This document shows positions 1 through 6,091 of a stretch of DNA of 15,195 bases, piece by piece (position 1 is the stretch's first letter; each line of letters opens with the position of its first letter). Source of the DNA: Verrucomicrobiota bacterium. Lineage in GTDB: Bacteria > Verrucomicrobiota > Verrucomicrobiia > Limisphaerales > UBA11320. Position numbers and translations under genes: made by a program. Where the stretch lies: contig VHDG01000012.1 in the NCBI GenBank assembly GCA_016871475.1, forward strand, positions 1 through 15,195. The letters run 5' to 3'. A model generated the notes under the pieces. That model did not search any database, was not told the origin of the DNA, and saw only the letters and a list, made by a program, of their open reading frames with translations.

Positions 1-827
1 TCCACGAACACGATCGGGATACCCCGCACATTCGCAGTCTCCTCGATGGTGTCGCGGGTTGTTCCTGCCTGTGGAGAAACGATGGCTCGGTCGCGGCCAA
101 GCAGCTGGTTGAGGAGGGAGGATTTACCCGCATTCGGTTTGCCGACGATGGCGGCACGGATCCCCCGACGCAGCACCTGACCATCATCGGCTGTCGCCAG
201 CAGGTCTGCGATCTGACCCGCAGCGTCCCGCAGCCGGCGGATCAGTTGATCACGGGTGTCAGGACTGATGTCTTCGTCAGGGAAATCGATATGCGCCTCG
301 ACGTGGGCAAGGGTGGAGACCAGCGATTCCCTGATCGCTTCACTCCTGCGCGAAAGGCGTCCGGACAACTGTTCCTGAGCGGCCGCAAGGGCCATGGAAG
401 TACGCGCATGGATGGCATCAGCGACGGCCTCCGCCTGGGCGAGGTCGATGCGACCATTGAGAAAAGCGCGCCGGGTAAACTCCCCCGGTTCGGCGAGCCG
501 GGCTCCGGAGGCGAGGACCGCTTCAAGCGTCGATTTCGCAGCGGTGATCCCGCCGTGGCAGGAAAGCTCGACGACGTCCTCGCGAGTGAAGCTCCGGGGA
601 GCACGAAAAACTGCCGCCATCGCCTCGTCCACAACCCTGCCCCCGTGGCGAACGTGTCCGTAATGCAGTGTGTGGCTTGCGACCTCGGAGAGGGACTTAA
701 AGTGGCTGGAGGGCTTTCGAAAGCATGCGTCGGCCACCTGAATTGCGGTCCGGCCGGAGATCCGGATGACTGCGAGTCCACCCTCACCCAGTGGAGTCGC
801 GATGGCAGCAATGGTGTCGTTCAGCAT
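1..827 (-). CDS. mnmE: tRNA modification GTPase MnmE (TrmE), 3' part cut by window edge
   Basis: MnmE works with MnmG to place a (carboxymethyl)aminomethyl group on C5 of wobble uridine U34 of certain tRNAs; it is a cytoplasmic, dimeric, GTP-driven enzyme. Read on the minus strand from the ATG at 827, the frame is open to the window edge and gives about 275 residues starting MLNDTIAAIATPLGEGG, the usual opening of the formyl-tetrahydrofolate-binding N domain. The motifs EPGEFTRRAFLNGRIDLAQAEAVADAI and DFPDEDI (helical domain) follow. The G domain opens with the P-loop GKPNAGKSS at about residue 229, close to its place in E. coli MnmE, and continues with the switch I region AGTTRDTIEE. The rest of the G domain and the C-terminal catalytic Cys lie outside the window. 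No clear Shine-Dalgarno is seen before the ATG. The small gene at 864-1136 ends 36 nt upstream, so the two may be cotranscribed. Identification is secure. Confidence 0.97.
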   Translation of the reverse strand, partial: MLNDTIAAIATPLGEGGLAVIRISGRTAIQVADACFRKPSSHFKSLSEVASHTLHYGHVRHGGRVVDEAMAAVFRAPRSFTREDVVELSCHGGITAAKSTLEAVLASGARLAEPGEFTRRAFLNGRIDLAQAEAVADAIHARTSMALAAAQEQLSGRLSRRSEAIRESLVSTLAHVEAHIDFPDEDISPDTRDQLIRRLRDAAGQIADLLATADDGQVLRRGIRAAIVGKPNAGKSSLLNQLLGRDRAIVSPQAGTTRDTIEETANVRGIPIVFV

Positions 828-863
828 TGAAGAATCCGCGGCGTCGAGGGTTGTTGTGAAGGG

Positions 864-1136
864 TTATACGTGCCCGCAATTGCCCGCCTGGTTCTCTGAG
901 TCACGGCCCTGGAGATAGAGCCGCGCCTTTTGATAACTCTTCTTGTGGAGGTAATGCAGGAGCTCGGGCGGCGTTCCCTTGGGAAGATTCGCAGTGAGTG
1001 AATCCAATCGATGGAAGATCGGCATCAGATCCGGTTTGGGTGATGCAGTGCGCATGGAGGCGACCGCGCCCTCCAGTTCCAGCAACGTCTTCAAAAGATC
1101 CGCTTCCAAGTCTGACATACGTGCAACTATTCCCAT
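864..1136 (-). CDS. Small hypothetical protein upstream of mnmE
   Basis: Not recognised. From the ATG at 1136 it encodes 90 residues: a hydrophilic, mostly helical protein (SDLEADLLKTLLELEGAV) with an internal PELLHYLHKKSYQKARLYL helix and a C-terminal GRDSENQAGNCGHV tail containing its only Cys. It has no signal peptide or membrane segment. I chose this start because an AAGGA Shine-Dalgarno lies 8 nt upstream. A TTG at 1154 and an ATG at 1118 are in-frame alternatives. It stops 36 nt before mnmE, on the same strand, suggesting an operon. The balanced amino-acid composition and the good ribosome site argue that it is real. The LLHYLHKKSY/GRDxEN block feels like a conserved family, but I cannot name it or check it. 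Confidence 0.68.
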   Translation of the reverse strand: MGIVARMSDLEADLLKTLLELEGAVASMRTASPKPDLMPIFHRLDSLTANLPKGTPPELLHYLHKKSYQKARLYLQGRDSENQAGNCGHV

Positions 1137-1220
1137 TGGGGCAATCCTTGCCAAAGGTTTTCACAGATGGGCCGTTTCGGAGGCACGAGAGCAATCCGGG
1201 TCACGGACCCGAACGTGGCA

Positions 1221-1240
1221 GACCCGGGATGGTCCGGGTC
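1221..1240. terminator. Hairpin after the TPR gene
   Basis: A perfect 7-bp stem (GACCCGG / CCGGGTC) with a 6-nt loop lies 10 nt past the TAA of the minus-strand TPR gene, before the small gene that starts at 1136. An extra GGACCCG at 1205-1211 could pair instead with CGGGTCC at 1235-1241. There is no T-run on the minus-strand exit side, so it is at best an atypical terminator; it could also be a processing or attenuation structure. On the plus strand it is followed by CTGTTTT. Confidence 0.4.
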
Positions 1241-1249
1241 CAGGCTGTT

Positions 1250-2071
1250 TTAACGAGGGGTCGTTTTTGGGTTTGGCGCCAAGGCTTTGCGGATTCTCTC
1301 GGCTCGTGGATTCCAGTCCGCCCAGCTGCTTTTCCATTCCGCCTCATGCAACCCCTGGGCGGCTCGCTTGAGCATCTCCTCCATTGCCTTGCTCCGGGAT
1401 GCGGCCTGTTTCCTATCCCCCCAACGAATCTCGCTCTCCATGAGGGTGAGCAGGTTCTCGGGGTAATCCGGGGCCGTCTGGACCGCCCTTTCAAGGAAGG
1501 TTCTCGCCTTGGATCGGCTCCCGAGACTCAGCGGCCAGCCGGGGGCATCCCGGTACAGCATGCCCAGAGATCGCTCGGCAATCGCCGCGCGGAATGATTT
1601 TTCGAGCTCGATCGACCGAAGCAGGTGCTTTTCCATCTCAGGAAGCAAACCCAGAGCACTCATCCGCCGGGCCTGCGCCAGGAGGCCGAGGTTCATGCTG
1701 AGAAAGAAGTGGGCAGGCGCAGAGTTGGTGTCCAGTCCCAGAGCATTTCTTGCCGCCTGCAGGCCCTGCTGTGCCCATGATTCCCGATCAGACCGGTCGG
1801 TGGCGAAATCACCCCTCCGATAAATGGCCTCGGCAAGCCTCCAAGCTGCCTCGGCGTTGGTGGGAGAATGACCCACCACCTCCCGCGCGGCCAACACCCG
1901 ATCACTCGCTCGCTCAACGTCAGAGCCGTCCGCCGACGCCATGAGCAGCAGGAACAGCGTCAATACGGCACAGATGCGGATGATCACACCCTTGAAACGT
2001 GGCGATCGAGGGGTGAGGAGGGGTCGGCTGCCACCACAACCGGGGTGGGGAGTTCGGTGTTGCCATGTCAT
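1250..2071 (-). CDS. Secreted tetratricopeptide-repeat protein (TatT-like)
   Basis: The protein has a hydrophobic export signal (IIRICAVLTLFLLLMASADG) followed by about 225 residues of paired helices with a TPR pattern: NAEAAWRLAEAIYRRG, a middle GLLPEMEKHLLRSIELEKSFRAAIAERSLGMLY block, and ARTFLERAVQTAPDYPENLLTLMESEI. The 'LG.LYRDAPGWPLSLG' linker followed by a TPR resembles the TatT-like solute-binding TPR proteins associated with TRAP transporters, but no transporter genes are nearby, so function is open. The start is ambiguous. The ATG at 2071 sits 8 nt below a good -10 box and would be nearly leaderless, giving 273 aa with a long basic pre-signal region. A GTG at 1987 gives a tidier 245-aa preprotein, but its AAGGG ends only 1 nt before it, too close for a normal ribosome site. 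It is divergent from the lipoprotein-hpnH unit. A secreted TPR protein is clear; the exact family is tentative. Confidence 0.82.
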   Translation of the reverse strand: MTWQHRTPHPGCGGSRPLLTPRSPRFKGVIIRICAVLTLFLLLMASADGSDVERASDRVLAAREVVGHSPTNAEAAWRLAEAIYRRGDFATDRSDRESWAQQGLQAARNALGLDTNSAPAHFFLSMNLGLLAQARRMSALGLLPEMEKHLLRSIELEKSFRAAIAERSLGMLYRDAPGWPLSLGSRSKARTFLERAVQTAPDYPENLLTLMESEIRWGDRKQAASRSKAMEEMLKRAAQGLHEAEWKSSWADWNPRAERIRKALAPNPKTTPR

Positions 2072-2087
2072 GAGTCACATCTATAGT
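2060..2087 (+). promoter_or_regulatory. Candidate sigma70-type promoter for lipoprotein-hpnH
   Basis: TTGCCA (2060-2065), a 16-nt spacer and TATAGT (2082-2087) fit the -35/-10 consensus reasonably. Transcription would start about 7 nt after the -10, which falls on the GTG start of the lipoprotein at 2094, implying a leaderless message. No Shine-Dalgarno is present there. Promoter consensus in this phylum is not well defined, so this is an inference. Confidence 0.45.
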
Positions 2088-2107
2088 CCCTCGGTGAATC
2101 GAATCAA
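2080..2107 (-). promoter_or_regulatory. Candidate divergent promoter for the TPR gene
   Basis: On the minus strand TTGATT (2107-2102), a 16-nt spacer and TATAGA (2085-2080) form a promoter-like pair. The -10 box overlaps the plus-strand -10 on the shared palindrome CTATAG (2081-2086). The predicted start of transcription is only 1-2 nt from the ATG at 2071. Two polymerases could not occupy both promoters at once, so the two units may be mutually exclusive. Inferred from sequence only. Confidence 0.42.
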
Positions 2108-2300
2108 ACAGGCAATCTGCCTGGCATCACTTTGCGCGCTGGCCCTGGTTTTGTCCGGGTGCAGTGGCATTCATGCCACGCCGAGTGTTTCTCCAGCCAC
2201 GTTCCTGCTTCCAGGACTGGGGCAGAAGGAATCTCAAGCTCCGCCTGTGCAAGGTTCAGATCTGACGCCGGTTTCTTCCGGTTTTCTAGCCGCCCATTAA
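2094..2300 (+). CDS. Small lipoprotein preceding hpnH
   Basis: A 68-residue lipoprotein precursor. It has a short basic start (VNRIKQ), a hydrophobic stretch (AICLASLCALALVL) and a clean lipobox LSGC with the lipidated Cys at residue 23, leaving a mature peptide of only 46 residues (CSGIHATPSVSPATFLLPGLGQKES...). There is no other domain. I prefer the GTG at 2094 because it gives a standard-length signal and lies just below a candidate promoter; an in-frame ATG at 2070 would add eight residues. It stops 14 nt before hpnH, so the two are almost certainly cotranscribed. The mature SVSPATFLLPGL segment looks like a conserved motif rather than random spacer. Function is unknown; by context it may be a small membrane-anchored partner in hopanoid synthesis or handling, which is inference. 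Confidence 0.75.
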   Translation: MNRIKQAICLASLCALALVLSGCSGIHATPSVSPATFLLPGLGQKESQAPPVQGSDLTPVSSGFLAAH

Positions 2301-2314
2301 GGACATAAGCCACT

Positions 2315-3736
2315 ATGCGCTTTCCATTGGCTCTGACGGTCAAAATCGCCAGGCACATCGTTACCCACAAAGTGAAGCGAACCCCCAAGTTCGCAATGGT
2401 GCTCCAGCTCGAGCCCCTTCACACGTGCAACCTCACATGCACCGGCTGCGGTCGTATCCGGGAATACTCCACCAGCCTCAAGGACATGGTGCCGCTGGAG
2501 CAATGCCTGGCAGCCGCCGCGGAATGCAATGCGCCCATGGTGTCCATCTGTGGCGGGGAGCCGTTGATTTACCCGAAGATTGAGGAGCTCGTGTGTGGAC
2601 TGCGCGAGCAGGGCCGCATCATCTACATCTGCACCAATGGCGTGTTCATGCGCAAAAAGATGATCGCCTACATGACGGCCCACTACGACGCCGCCATGGA
2701 GACGAAGCTCCAAAGGCTCGTCGCGGAGCAGCTCGTCAGCGAAAAGGACGCGCAGTCCGTCCGGTCAGCCGACGCAAGCGCGCGTCAAAAGCCGGTCATC
2801 GCTCCCAGCCAATGGATGTATTGGAACGTCCACGTGGACGGCCTGGAGTACACCCACGATCTCATCGTGGAACGCGAGGGCGTCTTCAAGGAATGCGTTG
2901 CGGCGATCCGGATGGCCAAGATTCTGGGCTACCAAACGGCCACCAACACCACGGTGTACAAGGAGACGGATGTGACCGAGCTGGAGGAGATGTTCAAATA
3001 TCTCAGCTGGTTGGGTGTGGATGGCCATACGATCTCGCCTGGCTACGACTACGACGCAGCCAAGAAGGACATGGTCAAGCGGCTGGGCAAGGATCCGACC
3101 GAATTCTTTCTCACGCGCAAGATGACGCGGGAGAAGTTCAAGGACATCGAGAAGTGGGGCAAGATGTTCACGATTTTCGGAACCCCGGTCTATCAGGAGT
3201 TTCTTGCTGGAAAGAGAGAGCTGACCTGCACCGCCTGGGCGATCCCCACCTACAACGTGCGGGGATGGAAAGCCCCCTGCTACCTCATGACCGACGGTCA
3301 CTATCCGACCTACGCGGAGATGTTGACGAAGGTGAATTGGGAGAAGTACGGCGTTGTTGATGGAGTCGCCCGGGATCCACGATGCGAGAACTGCATGGTG
3401 CATTGCGGATACGATCCCAGCGGAGCGTTGGGTACCAACTATCAACGCGGGGACAACTGGAAGAACTTCGCCTACAACTTCGGTGCCAAACCCGCGTCTT
3501 ATCCACGTGGCATGGATGTCAAAGCCTTCAACGGACACTCGATTGGCAAAGGCCACCTTGCCGAGGCAAAAGCCGCGGTGAACCGGGAACTGTCGGGCTC
3601 CAAGTCCGTCTTCCAGCGAAACGGCAATCACGACCACGCGGGCACGGACGCAGGCAGCGCTCCCACTCAGCGAGAGGAACTGATCGCTCGAATTGAGAGT
3701 GCCGCTTCCAAGACCTCCGACGAAGAAAAGGCCTAA
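2315..3736 (+). CDS. hpnH: Adenosyl-hopene transferase HpnH (radical SAM)
   Basis: HpnH joins the 5'-deoxyadenosyl group of S-adenosylmethionine to diploptene, making adenosylhopane, the first step toward extended (C35) hopanoids. The 473-residue protein has the radical-SAM cluster motif CNLTCTGC (Cys38, 42, 45 binding a 4Fe-4S cluster), GGEP at 80-83 and a TIM-barrel core with HVDG at 173-176. Next comes the C-terminal DUF3463-type region: CTAWAIPTYNVRGWKAPCYL (residues 305-324) and CENCMVHCGY (Cys357, 360, 364). The N-terminal basic amphipathic stretch (LTVKIARHIVTHKVKR) is typical and may hold it at the membrane. It is longer than the usual 330-390 residues, with a hydrophilic insertion at about residues 129-165 and a low-complexity tail after about 375. 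A weak AAGGA lies 11 nt before the ATG. It follows the small lipoprotein gene. No squalene-hopene cyclase or other hpn gene is in the window. Identification is confident. Confidence 0.95.
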   Translation: MRFPLALTVKIARHIVTHKVKRTPKFAMVLQLEPLHTCNLTCTGCGRIREYSTSLKDMVPLEQCLAAAAECNAPMVSICGGEPLIYPKIEELVCGLREQGRIIYICTNGVFMRKKMIAYMTAHYDAAMETKLQRLVAEQLVSEKDAQSVRSADASARQKPVIAPSQWMYWNVHVDGLEYTHDLIVEREGVFKECVAAIRMAKILGYQTATNTTVYKETDVTELEEMFKYLSWLGVDGHTISPGYDYDAAKKDMVKRLGKDPTEFFLTRKMTREKFKDIEKWGKMFTIFGTPVYQEFLAGKRELTCTAWAIPTYNVRGWKAPCYLMTDGHYPTYAEMLTKVNWEKYGVVDGVARDPRCENCMVHCGYDPSGALGTNYQRGDNWKNFAYNFGAKPASYPRGMDVKAFNGHSIGKGHLAEAKAAVNRELSGSKSVFQRNGNHDHAGTDAGSAPTQREELIARIESAASKTSDEEKA

Positions 3737-3771
3737 GCCGGGCTAGGGAGGGCTAGGGATTCGCGAAGCGT

Positions 3772-3806
3772 CATGGAGTGCGGTAGCCCTCTACCGCTTT
3801 CCCATG
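3772..3806 (+). repeat. REP-like hairpin element, copy 1
   Basis: Downstream of hpnH, GCGGTAG (3780-3786) and CTACCGC (3791-3797) form a perfect 7-bp stem with a CCCT loop. An outer CATGG/CCATG pairing (3772-3776 with 3802-3806) extends it. The 27-nt core begins TGGAGTGCG (3774) and ends CGCTTT (3800). It matches an inverted second copy at 3862-3888 and, being followed by TTT, could also help end hpnH transcription. Tandem GGCTAGGGAG / GGCTAGGGAT copies lie just before it at 3741-3760. Confidence 0.6.
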
Positions 3807-3861
3807 GCGTGCTGTGCCAGAGGATTAGGTTTCGGCTGCTGTCTCTCGTGTGCCTGCGGTC

Positions 3862-3888
3862 AAAGCGCCAGGGGACAGGCGCACTCCA
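3862..3888 (-). repeat. REP-like hairpin element, copy 2 (inverted)
   Basis: Read on the minus strand this 27-nt element has the same ends as copy 1 (TGGAGTGCG ... CGCTTT) and aligns without gaps, 20 of 27 positions being identical. The stem bases differ in a compensating way: G-C and T-A pairs of copy 1 are C-G and C-G here, with one T-T mismatch. Conserved flanks with a covarying stem are what a REP family looks like. The two copies face each other across 61 nt in the gap between two convergent genes. Confidence 0.55.
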
Positions 3889-3966
3889 AGACCTGACGGA
3901 CTTCCTGGGGGGCTAGGGAGGCTTCGAGCCGCAGCAAGAGTCCTGGGACTCGCCTCAAGAAATCCT

Positions 3967-5778
3967 TCATGCCGTTGTCGGCACGCTGCCGCCCGGAATC
4001 GAAGCCCAGGCAGGCAAAGGCGCTTCAAAACAAACCTTGGATCGAGTTCCCGGATGAACAAAGGCCAGTTTCCAGGCGTGCAGATGCATGGGGGGATCTG
4101 AAGGAAGCAAGGTCTGAACCTCCCCGAACTTCCCATCGGGCAGGTACGAGGGATCTCCGACGATCGGATGTCCCAACGCCCAACAATGTAATCGAATCTG
4201 ATTCGTCCGTCCGGTCAGCGGACGCACCGTCAGCAGGCTCGTCCCTCCCGCTTCACGATCCACCACCTCGAACTCAGTCGATGCAGCCAGTCCGTCGCTC
4301 AAATCGATATCCCGGAGTCCCAGGTCTCGAGGCTCCTGACCTATCGGAAGATCACATCGGAACCGATCCTGCTTGGGATGCCCCTGGATTCGCGCCCGAT
4401 AAGTTTTCTCCACCGTGCCCTGCGCGAATTGGGGTTGAAGCCGGGAAGCGTGCTGCCGGGTCTTGGCAAAAACCATGAGCCCCGATGTATTCGCGTCCAG
4501 CCGATGCACGGCGCGGGGTCTCCAGGGATGGAACACCTCCTCCATCCAATGCTGCAGGGTATTCCGATGGTATCTCCCTCCTGAATGCACGGGTAGAGAT
4601 GCCGGCTTGCTCACCACGATCACAGCATCGTCCTCGTGTAAGACGCGCACATCGCGAGACACTTCGGGCTCAACTTCGGCGGGGATGCGATGAAGCAGGC
4701 GTTGGCCATCCTTGACGAGGGTATCCGCGCGGATGGCAGCGTGTCGGTCATCGAGTATCAGACCCTGACCGAACAGGGTTTCCCATGCCCCACGTCCGGA
4801 GTGGGGAAGGATGGTCATCAGGAAATCGATGGCGCTCATCCCCGCACATCGATTGGGAACGCAGAGAGGACGAAAGTTATCCTGGGGCAGGCTGCCGGGG
4901 AGCACTCGGACGACCGCTTCCATCGCCCGGTTCCTGGCTTCCGTGCAGCCCCGGGTTCTTTCGTCATCTGACTGATGGCAGGTTGGGCAGGACTCTCCCG
5001 GCACATACCGTGGGTCCGCCTGTTCGAGTTCAGTGAGCGGCGTCTTGCATCGGAAGCATTGCGTTGAGGCTGTCTCCCTCAGTGCGGGATCAACGCCCAC
5101 GCGATGATCGAACACAAAACACTCCCCTTCATAATGGGCGTTTCCGCAGTCCTCGAAATACTTGAGAATGCCGCCGTCGAGCTGGAACACATTCTTGTAT
5201 CCCTTGGATTGCAGATAAGGTACTGCCTTTTCGCACCGGATCCCGCCGGTGCAGAAAGTCACAACGGTTCGCTCCTTCATCGCCTCAGGGAGTTCACTGA
5301 CGACGGCAGGAAAGTCCCTGAAGTGATGAAGAGGCAGCACCTGGGCATTCTTAAAAGTCCCCAACCTGACCTCATAATCGTTCCGTGTATCCAAAAGGAC
5401 CATGGGCCGTCCCTCATCCAGCCACTCCTTGAGCTGGGCCGGGGTGATCCGCGGTGCCGGGGCGTTGACGGGATCGATGTCCGGGACTCCAAACGCGATG
5501 ATCTCCTTCTTGATCCTGACGAGCATCCGTGTGAAAGGCTGGCCATCGCTGAGGCTCAGCTTGGCAGTCAGGTTCTGGAGACCGGGGATCGCGCGAAGGG
5601 TGTCGAGCAAGGTGGTGACCGCTGCCGCTTCCCCAGCGACGAACAAATTGACGCCCTCCAGACTGAGCAGGATGGTTCCCTTCAGCCCGAGCTGCTTGGA
5701 GAGCCCGAGAAGACGCGCTCGGAGCGGTTTCAAGTCGGACAGGGCGGCAAACTGATAGGCTGCAGCGTTCGTAACCAT
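3967..5778 (-). CDS. trhO: TrhO tRNA uridine hydroxylase (rhodanese) fused to RluA-family pseudouridine synthase
   Basis: Two RNA-modifying enzymes in one chain of 603 residues (numbering here from the GTG at 5802; subtract 8 for the preferred ATG at 5778). Residues 9-300 match TrhO/YceA (UPF0176), which makes 5-hydroxyuridine at tRNA U34. They comprise an acylphosphatase-like start (AAAYQFAAL), a rhodanese domain with active-site loop FCTGGIRCEKA (Cys184, Cys190), and a tail with paired cysteines CFRC (249, 252) and CPTC (272, 275), probably metal-binding. Residues 320-605 are RluA-like: an S4-like stretch (ETLFGQGLILDDR...), then the catalytic motif HRLDANTSGLMVFAK with Asp436, and RPLTGRTNQIRLH and HPIVGDPSY. 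RluA enzymes convert uridine to pseudouridine in rRNA or tRNA; this one's target is unknown. The ATG at 5778 begins where TrhO normally starts. No stop or frameshift separates the halves. It converges on hpnH. Both domain calls are confident. Confidence 0.93.
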   Translation of the reverse strand: MVTNAAAYQFAALSDLKPLRARLLGLSKQLGLKGTILLSLEGVNLFVAGEAAAVTTLLDTLRAIPGLQNLTAKLSLSDGQPFTRMLVRIKKEIIAFGVPDIDPVNAPAPRITPAQLKEWLDEGRPMVLLDTRNDYEVRLGTFKNAQVLPLHHFRDFPAVVSELPEAMKERTVVTFCTGGIRCEKAVPYLQSKGYKNVFQLDGGILKYFEDCGNAHYEGECFVFDHRVGVDPALRETASTQCFRCKTPLTELEQADPRYVPGESCPTCHQSDDERTRGCTEARNRAMEAVVRVLPGSLPQDNFRPLCVPNRCAGMSAIDFLMTILPHSGRGAWETLFGQGLILDDRHAAIRADTLVKDGQRLLHRIPAEVEPEVSRDVRVLHEDDAVIVVSKPASLPVHSGGRYHRNTLQHWMEEVFHPWRPRAVHRLDANTSGLMVFAKTRQHASRLQPQFAQGTVEKTYRARIQGHPKQDRFRCDLPIGQEPRDLGLRDIDLSDGLAASTEFEVVDREAGGTSLLTVRPLTGRTNQIRLHCWALGHPIVGDPSYLPDGKFGEVQTLLPSDPPMHLHAWKLAFVHPGTRSKVCFEAPLPAWASIPGGSVPTTA

Positions 5779-5928
5779 GCAGAAGGCAGGAACCCTGCCC
5801 ACGAATCATGCCGTCGCCAAGAAATTGTCGGAGAGATATCACGGCTCAGGTGCATCGCACTTTTTCGACTGACGTCCCTCTCCCTGCGTCTTCCACTCCT
5901 CGTAATCGTAATCGGCCTCTCGTCTTTG

Positions 5929-5962
5929 TTGGTTCCTGGTTCCGGGTCTTGGTTCCTGGTTC
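5929..5962. repeat. Two-copy direct repeat, 20-bp period
   Basis: TTGGTTCCTGGTTC occurs identically at 5929-5942 and 5949-5962, separated by CGGGTC, and a degenerate third start (TTGGTTGTTC) follows at 5963. It lies in non-coding DNA just after the hexamer run at 5900-5914. It looks like slippage-generated simple sequence; no function is apparent. Confidence 0.6.
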
Positions 5963-6035
5963 TTGGTTGTTCGATTAGGAGGGGACGGGAAGGGGGAGAG
6001 ACGCGTCGGTATCAGGCCACGCGTATCTCAAAGGC

Positions 6036-6054
6036 CGGCGGGATGCCAGCGCTC
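6036..6054. repeat. GC-rich imperfect dyad, possibly REP-like
   Basis: GCCGGC and GCCAGC flank a short GGGAT loop, pairing at five of six positions. It lies about 40-55 nt past the WD40 stop on the minus strand, where a transcription end would be expected, but no T-run follows. It may be a degenerate dispersed element; I see only this one copy. Confidence 0.3.
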
Positions 6055-6091
6055 CCAGGAGGCGCATCGCACCTGCTCCGTCCTCCTCTGC

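Larger units (their letters stand above)
5779..6091. other. Non-coding gap with short tandem repeats
   Basis: This 313-bp gap lies between the TrhO-RluA start and the WD40 stop, both minus strand, so it should hold the promoter of the former; I see no clear -35/-10 pair. It contains a hexamer run (TCGTAA twice plus TCG, 5900-5914), a 20-bp-period direct repeat (TTGGTTCCTGGTTC at 5929-5942 and 5949-5962), purine-rich AGGAGGGGACGGGAAGGGGG (5977-5996), and a GC-rich dyad near 6036-6054. I see no credible gene in it. Confidence 0.6.

Noticed and set aside
2765..3637. 290-residue open frame on the minus strand
   Set aside because: Antisense to hpnH; rich in His, Val, Arg and Leu, as expected of the complement of a conserved gene.
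2755..4226. 22-nt near-identical sequence (one mismatch) at 2755-2776 in hpnH and 4205-4226 in the fusion gene
   Set aside because: In the fusion gene it encodes, on the other strand, the conserved RPLTGRTNQ motif, so it is constrained by protein function. No dyad or third copy is seen, so chance similarity in GC-rich DNA is the simplest reading.
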